64,000 nt of DNA from CALOBA01 sp942491465 (GTDB lineage: Bacteria > Pseudomonadota > Gammaproteobacteria > Chromatiales > Chromatiaceae). The stretch is from contig CALOBA010000008.1 of NCBI GenBank assembly GCA_942491465.1, positions 105,848 to 169,847 of the forward strand. The letters are read 5' to 3'. Under the pieces are notes generated by a model that searched no databases, was not told where the DNA came from, and saw nothing but the letters and a program-made list of their open reading frames with translations. The translations under genes and the position numbers were made by a program. Below, in pieces: positions 55,133-63,508 of this stretch. Numbering within the stretch: position 1 is the first letter of the stretch; each line of letters opens with the position of its first letter.

Positions 55133-56527
55133 TTAGCGGTCCGGCTCGTCGGGTTGATCGACGGAGTGGAACATGTCCAGCAGTCCGTCGTCCTCGGCCA
55201 GGCGGTGGCCGAGGATGTAGCCGGCGGCGGACCAGACCTGGTTGAGGTGGGCGCGCCGTCCGATGAGGTTGCCTTTGCGCCCGTCGTAGTATTCCGGCCA
55301 TTGCTGGCTGGGTAGGGATTGGTCGGCGACGTCGAGGGCGAGCTGGGCGAGGTCGCCGCGACCGGTCTTCATGGCGGCGGCGACGAAGGGCCAGATGAGC
55401 ATGGGCCAGTTGCCGCCGTTGTGATAGGACCAGGCGACGTTTTTGGGATCGCTGCCGGTCATGAACATCCATTCCTTGCCGCTGACGGCGGGGAATACGA
55501 GCTTGGCGGGCATGCGCCCGATGAGGTCGTCCCAACGGTCTTGGTACAGCCGCATCAGGCACCGGCTCTCGTGCGCGCTGGTGATGCCGAAGAGGACGGC
55601 GAGCAGGTTGCCGAGCCCGAAGAAGCGAAAGTCCATGCGCCCCGGCCCCAGGTTGCCGACCAGGAAGCCGCCGCGGGCCGGGAGCCAGTCGATGATCCAT
55701 TCCGGGATCGATTCCGGGTAGATGTTGAGCATGTTGACGCTGCCGCTGCCGAGCTCTTCGGTGCGGTAGCGGTGGATCTCGTTCAGGCGCTCTTGGTCGA
55801 GCCAGTAGAACAGCTGCAGGTAGTTGCGCAGCATGTTGGCGCGCTGGTGGGCGAGGTCGAGCAGCCCGCGCACGTCGGGGCTGTCGCGCAGCAGGTCGAT
55901 GGCGCTGATGAGCTGGCCGTAGAACAGGGCCTGGATCTCCAGCGGGTGGCCGTAGACGCCCATGCGCCGGTCGATCATGAAGGCGCCGTCGGGCACCAGC
56001 AGGGTGGGGAAGACCTCGAAGCCCTCGCGCAGGGTCAGGTCGAGCACGCCGCGCAGGGCCTGCTGGATCTCGGGCTCGGCGGCCAGGCTGTAGTCGCCGG
56101 TGCGGCGGCAGTAGATGCCGAGCAGGATCACCCACCACATCATGGCGTCCACCGGGGCGACGCGGCCGATGGCGTGGTCGCCGAAGTCGGCACGGATCAG
56201 GTCGCTGCCGTCGTCGGCCTGACCGTGGTGGACGCGGAAGCTCGCCGGCATGACCGCCGGCTCCATCTGGTGGCCGTAGACGCGCTCATGCTGGCCGCGC
56301 AGCGTGACTACGGTGCGCAGGAAGTTGCGCACGATCTCGGTCTTGCCGTCGGCCAGGAACACCAGGGCGGAGGGGATGAAGTCGCGGATGAAGCAGTCGT
56401 GATAGTTCTCGGCAGCCACCTCGTCGTCGGCGGCCACTGCGGCGACGGTGCCGACCGGCGCCTCGTTGAAATACATCACCGAGCGTTCCAGCAGCGCGTA
56501 GGCGGAGGCGATGGCGTCGGTGTTCAT
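55133..56527 (-). CDS. GH100 alkaline/neutral invertase
   Basis: 464 residues from MNTDAIASAYALLERSVMYF (56527), preceded by AAGAGAAG. The (alpha/alpha)6 barrel of GH100 is recognised from CFIRDFIPSALVFLADGKTE with the acidic catalytic residue, MIDRRMGVYGHPLEIQALFY, and WSYHNGGNWPMLIWPFVAAA. These cytosolic enzymes hydrolyse sucrose to glucose and fructose and occur in cyanobacteria, plants and some proteobacteria. No sucrose synthesis gene is adjacent. It stands between a PAAR-like gene and an orphan antitoxin. Confidence 0.9.
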   Translation of the reverse strand: MNTDAIASAYALLERSVMYFNEAPVGTVAAVAADDEVAAENYHDCFIRDFIPSALVFLADGKTEIVRNFLRTVVTLRGQHERVYGHQMEPAVMPASFRVHHGQADDGSDLIRADFGDHAIGRVAPVDAMMWWVILLGIYCRRTGDYSLAAEPEIQQALRGVLDLTLREGFEVFPTLLVPDGAFMIDRRMGVYGHPLEIQALFYGQLISAIDLLRDSPDVRGLLDLAHQRANMLRNYLQLFYWLDQERLNEIHRYRTEELGSGSVNMLNIYPESIPEWIIDWLPARGGFLVGNLGPGRMDFRFFGLGNLLAVLFGITSAHESRCLMRLYQDRWDDLIGRMPAKLVFPAVSGKEWMFMTGSDPKNVAWSYHNGGNWPMLIWPFVAAAMKTGRGDLAQLALDVADQSLPSQQWPEYYDGRKGNLIGRRAHLNQVWSAAGYILGHRLAEDDGLLDMFHSVDQPDEPDR

Positions 56528-56550
56528 GCGCTTCTCTTTTAGATGCTTGA

Positions 56551-56590
56551 TGCGGTGGTCGTTGGTCGTTGGTCGTTGGTCGTTGGTCGA
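56551..56590. repeat. Heptanucleotide tandem repeat (GTTGGTC)n
   Basis: About five copies of GTTGGTC in tandem, upstream of the invertase start. The spacing of seven bases makes every frame open, which creates the spurious peptide repeat TNDQRP. A slippage-prone tract this close to a start could tune expression. Confidence 0.8.
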
Positions 56591-56664
56591 TGCGCTGCGC
56601 CGGGTTTCGCCTCGCTCCGCCAACCGGCACGAGTCTCAGCCCTCCAGCCCTTAGACCTTAGACC

Positions 56665-57024
56665 TTAACCATGGCCACGCATGGCGTCGAGGTATTCCAG
56701 TACCCGGTTCAGGCCCTGGACGCTGCCGATCTGCTCGGCAGGGATGCCGCCGGTGTCGCGGTTCGCGGTCTGCATCCAGTGGCGCATGGCCTCCGGTTGG
56801 CCGCCGACCAGGGCGTAGAGGCTGCGGTAGCAGCGGATCAGCATCAGCGCCAGCTCGCCGGCCTTGCTGTTGGGGTCGAGACCGCGGGCGATGGAGGTGC
56901 GGTCGCGACCGATGATCTCGCCCAGGCGCTCCCGGGACAGGCCGAGGGTGTGCCCGGCGTTGAGCAATGCCTTGGCGAGCACGGCGCGGGCGTCGGGCTC
57001 CAGTTTCAGGGCCGTGTTGGTCAT
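56665..57024 (-). CDS. Xre/MbcA/ParS-family antitoxin (DUF2384), orphan
   Basis: 119 residues from MTNTALKLEPDARAVLAKAL (57024). N-terminal helices (GLSRERLGEIIGRDRTSIAR) resemble an Xre helix-turn-helix, and the C-terminal DUF2384 part (KAGELALMLIRCYRSLYALV, EAMRHWMQTANRDTGGIPAE) is the toxin-binding region. The family normally partners a RES-domain NAD+-degrading toxin downstream. Here the downstream gene is an invertase and no RES domain is seen, so it is an orphan regulator or a relic. Confidence 0.85.
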   Translation of the reverse strand: MTNTALKLEPDARAVLAKALLNAGHTLGLSRERLGEIIGRDRTSIARGLDPNSKAGELALMLIRCYRSLYALVGGQPEAMRHWMQTANRDTGGIPAEQIGSVQGLNRVLEYLDAMRGHG

Positions 57025-57065
57025 GGGTTTGAACTCTGCTGTTGCATATGCACGGTTTAGACTAT

Positions 57066-58109
57066 TTAGCGGGGATTTGCAACAGTTGGTATGCGGATGG
57101 CCATGCGGATCGGATAGTGATCGGACGGGGGCGGCTCGGCACCGTCGTAGGCGTAGACCCGGTAGCTGCCCCGGCGTATCCAGTCCGTGCTGGCGCCGCC
57201 GAAGACCAGGTGATCGATGGCGTAGGGGTAGCGGGGGTTGTAGGGGTAGGGGTAGGGGACGCCGGCGTTGGCGAGGGCGAGGTCGGCATCCGGGTCGGCG
57301 CGCTCGCTGCCCGGTCGGCAGCGCCGGCCCAGCTTGGGGTCGGGTCGCCAGGCGCAGACCTGGCCGTCGTCGATGGCGCGCCAGAAGTCGTCGTGGGGCT
57401 GGTCGAGCTGGCGGTTGAAGTCGCCGAGGAGGATGAACGGTCGATCGGCCTCGGCCTGGGCGTCGATCCATGCCTCCAGGATGCCGCGCTGGCGGCGCAG
57501 CAGCAGGCATTGCTGGCGGCGGACCTTGGTGCCGTCGAGTCGGCCCCAGCCGCAGCCGGATTTCAGGTGCAGCGAGACCAGGCGCAGCTCGGGGCCGTCG
57601 CCGTCGGCCCGCGTGATCAGGATCTGTGTACCCCAGCGCCGGCCGGCGACGCCCAGGTCCTCAAGCGGCGGCAGCGCGCGCCATTGCAGGCCCAGCTCGG
57701 CGAGCCGGGTACGGTGGATTGCGAAGGCGGTGCGCTGCGCCGTCAGCCGCTGGCCGGGCTGTCGGCGACAGGTGCCGAGGTTGCCCTCGGGGCGGGGCGA
57801 GACGACGATGTCGTAGCGGCCGGGATCGAAGACCCGCGCCACCGCGGCGCGATCCTCCACCTCCTGCAGCGCGATGACGTCGGCGCCGAGGGCGGTCGCG
57901 TGCCGCCGCAGCTCGGCATAATCGGCGGCGTCGCGCCCTCGGCAGCCGGCCCCGTCGCGGGCGGCCAGGTGTTCGATGTTCCAGGTGGCAAGGATCAGGT
58001 CCGTGCCGGACGGGGCTGCGGCACCGCAGGCGCCGATCAGCGCGCTCAGCAGGGCGGCGACGGGCAGTGTCAGGGCGAGCGGGGCTCGAATGGGCATGGG
58101 GGCAGGCAT
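57066..58109 (-). CDS. Endonuclease/exonuclease/phosphatase-family lipoprotein
   Basis: 347 residues. Signal peptide ending in lipobox LIGAC (Cys28), so it is lipid-anchored. EEP fold motifs are present in order: ILATWNIEHLA, VIALQEVED, VSLHLKSGCGW, ILLGDFNRQ and PPPSDHYPI. These are the metal-binding Asn/Glu, the histidines and the catalytic Asp-Asn and Asp-His pairs. The family includes DNase I-like nucleases and lipid or sugar phosphatases. An extracellular or periplasmic nuclease for nucleic acid scavenging is one possibility. Single gene, divergent from the methyltransferase-like gene. Confidence 0.85.
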   Translation of the reverse strand: MPAPMPIRAPLALTLPVAALLSALIGACGAAAPSGTDLILATWNIEHLAARDGAGCRGRDAADYAELRRHATALGADVIALQEVEDRAAVARVFDPGRYDIVVSPRPEGNLGTCRRQPGQRLTAQRTAFAIHRTRLAELGLQWRALPPLEDLGVAGRRWGTQILITRADGDGPELRLVSLHLKSGCGWGRLDGTKVRRQQCLLLRRQRGILEAWIDAQAEADRPFILLGDFNRQLDQPHDDFWRAIDDGQVCAWRPDPKLGRRCRPGSERADPDADLALANAGVPYPYPYNPRYPYAIDHLVFGGASTDWIRRGSYRVYAYDGAEPPPSDHYPIRMAIRIPTVANPR

Positions 58110-58252
58110 CCTGTTAGAGTCTGCGCCGAGATTAAACGCAAACGGTGGAACAGCGCTCGCGTTCCACGCTCCGCGGCCCCGGGGGGCGCCGCATCCGCTG
58201 TTTCGGACACCGCGCCTGGGACCGGGCTGAGACAGGAACTGAGGATTTCAGC

Positions 58253-59053
58253 ATGTCGTTTTCGCTTCAATTACGCCGTGAGTGGGCGCCGATCACGTTC
58301 TTCGGCCTGGTGGTCGGTCTCAAGTCCTATTACCTAGTGACCAGCCTGGCCGGGAATTCGGACCTCTGGACGTTGCTGGGCAACCTGGGCCAGCTCGATA
58401 CGTATGGCCCCGGGGCGGTCTACTACCTTACCGCGGAGCTTTCCTATCTGCTGTACTACGTGACGGCGCTGGCCTTCGACGCGCTGGTGTTCGCGAGTTT
58501 TCTCAGTCGCGGGGAGGCGAAGCAGCGGCCCCGGGGCTTTTGGGAGAACGTCTATCCGCTGATCACGGTGTTCGTGCCGGTGCTCGGCTTCACGTTGATC
58601 TTCCTGCCCCAGGTGCGCGAGGTTCTGCCTGGCTATTCCGAGGTGACGGTCACCTGGATGCGGGATGTGTCGCCGCTGTTCCCGTTCTTTATGATCGTTG
58701 GTGGCGCCGTGATCGCCTTCAGCGGCGCAGCGATGAGTATCTGGGCGCTGAGTTACCTGCGCCGGTCCTTTGGGCTGCGCACCGCGGTGCGCGATCTGGT
58801 CCGCGGCGGACCCTACCGCTGGGTGCGGCATCCGCTGTATGCCGGGGAGATCCTGCATCTGCTCGGCATCGCGATCCTGTCCGGCAAGCCGGCGGGCCTC
58901 TACCTGTTTGCCGTCGCGCTGGCGTTGCAGGTGGTCCGGGCGCGCATCGAAGAACGCAAGTTCCTCCAGGGCGTGCCCGAGTATCGGGACTTCATGGACC
59001 GCACCGGCTTCCTGTGGCCCAGGCTCGGCTTCCGGCGTGCTCGGGGGCGGTAA
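58253..59053 (+). CDS. Isoprenylcysteine carboxyl methyltransferase-like membrane protein
   Basis: 266 residues from ATG 58253, chosen because the hydrophobic series begins there (ITFFGLVVGLKSYYLVTSLA). Five or so helices precede the conserved C-terminal SAM-binding block GGPYRWVRHPLYAGEILHLL with RARIEERKF and VPEYRDFMDRTG, the ICMT/PEMT signature. Bacterial members methylate lipids or small hydrophobic molecules; the substrate here is unknown. A hairpin element lies just after its stop. Confidence 0.82.
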   Translation: MSFSLQLRREWAPITFFGLVVGLKSYYLVTSLAGNSDLWTLLGNLGQLDTYGPGAVYYLTAELSYLLYYVTALAFDALVFASFLSRGEAKQRPRGFWENVYPLITVFVPVLGFTLIFLPQVREVLPGYSEVTVTWMRDVSPLFPFFMIVGGAVIAFSGAAMSIWALSYLRRSFGLRTAVRDLVRGGPYRWVRHPLYAGEILHLLGIAILSGKPAGLYLFAVALALQVVRARIEERKFLQGVPEYRDFMDRTGFLWPRLGFRRARGR

Positions 59054-59061
59054 TAAGTCAA

Positions 59062-59150
59062 GGTTCAGAAACAAGTGGTGCAGGCGCAACCGCGAAATGG
59101 CCAATCAAAAGGTTCAGCGAGCGGGCGTCTGCGCCACTTGTTTCTGAACC
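59062..59150. repeat. Inverted repeat element GGTTCAGAAACAAGTGG...
   Basis: GGTTCAGAAACAAGTGGTGC at the left and GCGCCACTTGTTTCTGAACC at the right form ~22-bp inverted arms around a 45-bp loop that contains another GGTTCAG. It starts eight bases after the methyltransferase-like stop, so it could act as a terminator-like hairpin, or be a short mobile repeat. A related GGTTGTTTCTGAACC occurs near 2203. Confidence 0.75.
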
Positions 59151-59305
59151 GATCCTAAGCACGGCCCGATCGGCCGGGCTGGGCCTCAACCCTTGCATTC
59201 CTACGGTCGGCCCTGACCCTTGCGGTCGGGGCAGTGCGCCGATCGGGACCCCGTGCCCCTGGCCGGGCCCGCAAGGCGCGTGTTTTAGTCGGACAGGCTT
59301 CTAGT

Positions 59306-59435
59306 GCAGCGCTGCGGAAGTCCCGAGGCCACCGGCGCTGTGGGAGCGACTTGCAGTCGCGATCTTCCGCGTCGCGGCAGTCGCGATTGCAAATCGCTCC
59401 CACAGGTGCCGCGGTCTCGTCAGTTCGCGGCAAAG
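59306..59435. repeat. REPIN-like palindromic repeat, copy 2
   Basis: Nearly identical copy of 2379-2510, same orientation, including the flanking GCAGCGCTGCGGAAGTCCCG. Small differences are confined to the right side (GCCGCGGTC for GCCGCCGGTC, and one T lost in CAGTTTCG). Confidence 0.85.
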
Positions 59436-59516
59436 ACGGCGCCCGGTTCCGCGCCTGTTCGCATCCTTTCCTAACCCCCGTAAGCTAACGATTATCCACC
59501 ATTAGGAACGACCACC

Positions 59517-60089
59517 ATGTCCATCAAACACGCCATCGGATCTTCGCTCTTCGGCCTCGCCCTGCTCGGCGCCTATGCCACGGCCCAAGAGACCGTGACC
59601 GAGCCCATCAAGGCCTTCGGGGCCGTCTCCGAGCTCGAGGGGCGGGTCAGCGTCGTCAATCCCGATACGCGCATGATGACCATCCGCACCCCGGACGGCA
59701 GCTTCGAGGTCATCCATATCCCGCCGGAGGTGCGCCGCATCGATGCCATCAAGATCGGTAATCAGGTGCGGCTGACCACCGCCGTGATGGCGCTGATCGA
59801 GCTGCGCACCGGGCCGGACGCCGCCGCGGTCGGTCAAAGCGGCGTCGTCACCGAGGTCGAGCCCACCCCCGGCGGCTCCAAGCCCTCCGGCGAGATCACC
59901 GACCGCCAGGTGCGGTTCGGCAAGATCACCGCCGTCGACCGTGCCGCCGGCACCGTGACCATCGAAGGGCCGAACCAGACCGCCACCTACGAGGTGGAGG
60001 ACAAGGCCCTGCTCGGCCGGGTGAAGGCCGGCGACGGCGTGCGGCTGACCTTGATCAGCACCATCCGCGGCGACATCAGCTTCGACTGA
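59517..60089 (+). CDS. Exported hypothetical protein, two OB-like modules
   Basis: 190 residues. Signal peptide MSIKHAIGSSLFGLALLGAY cut near ATA/QETV. The mature part has two similar ~70-residue beta modules: ELEGRVSVVNPDTRMMTIRT ... IKIGNQVRLTTAVM and VRFGKITAVDRAAGTVTIEG ... VKAGDGVRLTLIST. Each has a 'V-x-x-V-D/N-x-x-x-x-x-x-T-I' strand, typical of small periplasmic beta-barrels. No enzyme motif. Preceded by AGGAACGACC. Function unknown. Confidence 0.75.
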   Translation: MSIKHAIGSSLFGLALLGAYATAQETVTEPIKAFGAVSELEGRVSVVNPDTRMMTIRTPDGSFEVIHIPPEVRRIDAIKIGNQVRLTTAVMALIELRTGPDAAAVGQSGVVTEVEPTPGGSKPSGEITDRQVRFGKITAVDRAAGTVTIEGPNQTATYEVEDKALLGRVKAGDGVRLTLISTIRGDISFD

Positions 60090-60164
60090 CGGTCTAGCGT
60101 CGGCGACCTGCCTGATCGATGTCGGGCAGGTGCCGGCGCGACGGGACTGTTATTGAATCGTGGG

Positions 60165-60755
60165 TTAGCCGATGGCCTCGCGGAACAACCCGACGCTGAA
60201 GTCTTCGTGCAGATAGCCGGACATCACCTCGACCCGCGCGCCTAGGGCCTCGCCCCAGGTGCGGACCTGCGCCGGGTCCAGGTAGTTGAAGGTGCCGCCG
60301 TAGTCTTGGCCGTGCAGCAGGTTGAAGACGAAGCCGCGGCGGGCGTGCCCATAGCAGCGGGCGATGAAGGTCTGGGTCTCGTCGAGGGTCAGGGTGTTCA
60401 TGGCGCCGCTGCACAGGTAGTAGTCGGCGGCGGGCAGGGGGTCCACCAGGCAGTCGCGGCGCAGGCATTCGCAGCCGGTGCGCTCGCGGGCGCGCTCGAC
60501 CATGGTGTCGAGCACGTCGAGGCCGATGTAGCGCGCGGGCAGGTCGTCGGCGGCGGCAAGCCAGTGGTGCAGGTGGCCGAAGCCGCACCCCGCATCCACC
60601 AGGGTCAGCCCGGCGATGTGGTCGGGCAGCAGGCCGCGCAGGATGCGGAAGCGCGCCTCCTGGGTTGCGGCGGACTGCCAATGCACGCCGAGGGCCGTCT
60701 CGCCATGGCGGCGTATGGCATCGTGGTAGAAGTCGTCGGTGTCGATGCGGGGCAT
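60165..60755 (-). CDS. Class I SAM-dependent methyltransferase
   Basis: 196 residues. Motif I VDAGCGFGHLHHWL near residue 53, the acidic residue ending YIGLDVLD, and AADYYLCSGAMNTL as motif post-II place it in the class I fold. It starts 17 bases after the ParA-like gene, so the two are probably co-transcribed. Substrate unknown; the cysteine-rich stretch TGCECLRRDC is unusual. Confidence 0.82.
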   Translation of the reverse strand: MPRIDTDDFYHDAIRRHGETALGVHWQSAATQEARFRILRGLLPDHIAGLTLVDAGCGFGHLHHWLAAADDLPARYIGLDVLDTMVERARERTGCECLRRDCLVDPLPAADYYLCSGAMNTLTLDETQTFIARCYGHARRGFVFNLLHGQDYGGTFNYLDPAQVRTWGEALGARVEVMSGYLHEDFSVGLFREAIG

Positions 60756-60772
60756 GGGCGCTCGCTCGCGGG

Positions 60773-61537
60773 TCAGCAGCCGATGTTGGCCGGGTCGCCG
60801 TTGGACTCTTCGGCGTCCATGGCCTCCGGCTCGGCGCTCATCGGCGTCGCCAGCAGTCCGGCGGGCAGCCGGTCGAGCTGCTGGTAGGCCCGGCGCAGCC
60901 AGACACGCACGCGCTGGCGGTCCATCAGGCCGAGGGCGTCGCGGTTGTTGGCGGCGGCCCAAAAGCTGGCGTTGTGATGATCGACCCGGCCCATGGTGGC
61001 GGCGTGCAGCGCCGGCAGGTCGATGATGTGGGCACCGCGCGCCAGGGCCTCGGCGCGGGCGTCCGAGCGGTCGAAGGCGCCGAAGTCGACACCGCGGCCG
61101 AGGTTGCGGACGACGATCAGGGCCGATTGCGGATCGATGCGCCCGAGCAGCACCGAGAGCAGGTCGATGCTGTCGGCGCCATCGTCCATGACGTGCCAAA
61201 AGTTCAGGCCCACGCCTTCGTCGGCGGCGAGGCCGGGCAGGTCGTTGTCGTCCACCCAGTCGAACAGCGGCTTGGCGGTCTGCGCGGCCAGGTCGACGAT
61301 GACGTTGCCGATCTCGGCGACGGCGGACTCCATCAGCCGGTCGGCGCCGTCGAAGGCGTCGAGGGCGACCGGCTCGGCAAACTCGGCGTAGAAGCGCAGC
61401 ATGGCCCCGTGGGAGCGATCGGAATCGAACACGCGGAACGGCAGCTGGTGGTCGATGTGGTACTGGGCCAGCAGGCGGGACAGCACGGACTTGCCGACGC
61501 CGCCCTTCTCGCCGCCGATGAAGTGGATCCTGCTCAA
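60773..61537 (-). CDS. ParA/MinD-like (deviant Walker A) ATPase
   Basis: 254 residues from TTG 61537, favoured because AGGAG lies nine bases before it and the protein then begins MSRIHFIGGEKGGVGKSVLS. The KGGVGKS deviant Walker A motif is at residues 11-17; later come VFDSDRSHG and the family's switch regions. Such ATPases position plasmids, protein complexes or conjugation machinery, and mobilisation-associated relatives look similar. Gene order (RyR-domain protein, this gene, methyltransferase) suggests a common function rather than chromosome partition. Confidence 0.75.
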   Translation of the reverse strand: MSRIHFIGGEKGGVGKSVLSRLLAQYHIDHQLPFRVFDSDRSHGAMLRFYAEFAEPVALDAFDGADRLMESAVAEIGNVIVDLAAQTAKPLFDWVDDNDLPGLAADEGVGLNFWHVMDDGADSIDLLSVLLGRIDPQSALIVVRNLGRGVDFGAFDRSDARAEALARGAHIIDLPALHAATMGRVDHHNASFWAAANNRDALGLMDRQRVRVWLRRAYQQLDRLPAGLLATPMSAEPEAMDAEESNGDPANIGC

Positions 61538-61662
61538 GGGGTGGGGCTCCTGAAAGATGGATGGTGGAGATGGCGGCGCCGGGGCCGAAGGGCCATGGCG
61601 GCGCCGATGTGTGATCTGGGCGGCGATGCTAAGCGCTTCGTCGGCCATGTCAAGGCAAGGGT

Positions 61663-63387
61663 CTAGTATTCGAAGCCCCAGTGCAGTCGCGTGGCGGCGG
61701 TGTCGATGTGTATCTGCTTGCCGACGGGACTCGGCGGCCCTGTTGCCAGCCGCACGCGAATCTCGGCGCGCTCGGCCAGCCAGTGCTCAAGCGCGCCGGG
61801 GCCGGCCAGCGGGATGCGGCGCTCGGCCTGCGCCACCAGGCCCAGTAGGTCACGGCGCTGCTCGGCGTCGGGTTGGGCGGCCAGAGTCGCTGCCAGCGGG
61901 CGAGGGCAGAGCAGCATCAGCATGGCCTGCGTCTGCTGCAGGGCCATGTTCGCGATCAGCCGCTGCGCCGGGTGCGAGAGCGTGCCGGCGATGACCAGGC
62001 TGCGGTCGGGATAGCGGGCCGACAGCCGTTGCAGCAGCCGGCGGATCAGGCGTGGCGGCGGCGATGCCGGCTGGTCTGGCTCGTCGAGGCCGACGATGAG
62101 CATGCGCTGCAGTCCTAGACCTGGGCGGGCGAGCAGCGTCGGCAGCAGGCGCACGGCAAAGCGGTCCAGGTCCTGCATCGGCCCGCTCAAGGCCGCGAAC
62201 GCCACCAACTGCGGATGATGCTTGGCGGCGTTGTCGCGCACCGGGGCATAGGTCCAGCCGGCAAGCCAGCGGTCGGCGGCCCAGCGGCGGTGCTCGACCA
62301 CGGCCAGGCGCTCGACCTCCGGCGGCGTGAAGGCGAAGGCGTCCGCTTGGTCCTCGCCCACGGCCCGGCAGTCGGTGAGGGCGAGCTTGATCCACAGGTG
62401 GTCGGCCTGGTGGCGGTTGGCATCGCGGTAGGCGCTGCCCAGCGTGGCCCAGGGCCGGCCGGCCGGGCCCTCCGCCGGGTCGCGCCCCTGGGCCTCGGTG
62501 GTGTCGCGATAGTGTTCGTGGATGACCTCGGCCAGGGCGTCGCCGCGGCCGTCGAGCAGGCCGGCGGGCTCCAGGGCCAGGCGTCGGTGGCTGATCGGGA
62601 TGAGCTGGCCATCCCAGTCGGCGAGGTTGCCCGTGGGTCGGCGGCCGTCGCCGATCTCCACCAGCGCCGGCGGCGAGGCCTGCTGCACGCGGCCGATCTG
62701 CTCGATCAGTCGGCAACCGAGGCCGATGGCCCGATCCGCATCGGCGAGGCATACGATCACCAGGGTGACCGGTGCGGTGTGCGCGAGCCCGGGGTCTTCG
62801 ATGGGGCGAAAGCGCACCCGGCCGACCTCGCCGGCCTGGGGGTAGCGGGCCTCGAAGCCCTGGCGCCAGGGCGCCGGGTCGGCGTCGAGCACGGTGATCA
62901 GCGGCGGCTCCTCGCCGTACTGGGCCAGGTGCAGGGCATGCAGCAGCAAGGCCTCCGCCGGTGGCGCGCGTCCGGCGATGAGCAGGTGCGGTGTCTGCCC
63001 GAAGCGCGGATCGGCGCCCAGTGGGGCGGCCAGCGCCGCAGCATCAACTGGGCCGCCGGGCTCGACCTCGATGCGCTCAACGGTCAGGGGCAGATCGGCG
63101 TAGTCCGTCTCCGAGCCGGGGGGCAGGGTATGGTCGCCGATCAGCAGCAGTCGCCGCGGGTGGCGAGGGTGGCGGCAGGCATCCGCCAGCCAGGTCGGCA
63201 TGGGTGCCGCGGCGGATGGGCCCACAAGGATGAGCGCATCGCAGCGGCCCAGCGTCGGCGGGGGACGTGTCCCCGGGTCAAGCGGGCGAAAGGGTCGGCG
63301 GGCATGGCGCAGGGCGTCGTGCAGCAGCTCGGCGAGGGCGCCGTCGCCGACGATCAGCGGCGGTCTTGGTCGGGTCCAGGTCGACAA
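61663..63387 (-). CDS. RyR-domain protein with Rossmann-like N-terminus
   Basis: 574 residues from TTG 63387 (GGAG lies 12 bases upstream). The frame continues open to 63579 but that part is low-complexity. The N-terminus PLIVGDGALAELLHDAL is a Rossmann-like, TrkA-N-like nucleotide fold. A second such region follows. Near residues 316-405 is a RyR domain: RHQADHLWIKLALTDC, PPEVERLAVVEHRRWAADRW, HHPQLVAFAALSG and DLDRFAVRLLPTLL. In bacteria RyR domains occur beside nucleotide-binding domains and are predicted ligand sensors. The final ~170 residues (LIVAGTLSHPAQRL-like) are a further alpha/beta unit. It lies 125 bases upstream of the ParA-like gene. Confidence 0.7.
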   Translation of the reverse strand: MSTWTRPRPPLIVGDGALAELLHDALRHARRPFRPLDPGTRPPPTLGRCDALILVGPSAAAPMPTWLADACRHPRHPRRLLLIGDHTLPPGSETDYADLPLTVERIEVEPGGPVDAAALAAPLGADPRFGQTPHLLIAGRAPPAEALLLHALHLAQYGEEPPLITVLDADPAPWRQGFEARYPQAGEVGRVRFRPIEDPGLAHTAPVTLVIVCLADADRAIGLGCRLIEQIGRVQQASPPALVEIGDGRRPTGNLADWDGQLIPISHRRLALEPAGLLDGRGDALAEVIHEHYRDTTEAQGRDPAEGPAGRPWATLGSAYRDANRHQADHLWIKLALTDCRAVGEDQADAFAFTPPEVERLAVVEHRRWAADRWLAGWTYAPVRDNAAKHHPQLVAFAALSGPMQDLDRFAVRLLPTLLARPGLGLQRMLIVGLDEPDQPASPPPRLIRRLLQRLSARYPDRSLVIAGTLSHPAQRLIANMALQQTQAMLMLLCPRPLAATLAAQPDAEQRRDLLGLVAQAERRIPLAGPGALEHWLAERAEIRVRLATGPPSPVGKQIHIDTAATRLHWGFEY

Positions 63388-63508
63388 GTGCTCAGTCCGC
63401 TCCGGGCGGTACCGCGTGCGGGTGCATGTGATGGGCCTGGTGCGCGGTTGCGGTCTCTGCGCGGTGGTTGGGCGCCGGGGCGGGAGGCGCGCTCCCGCCC
63501 CGCTGGGC

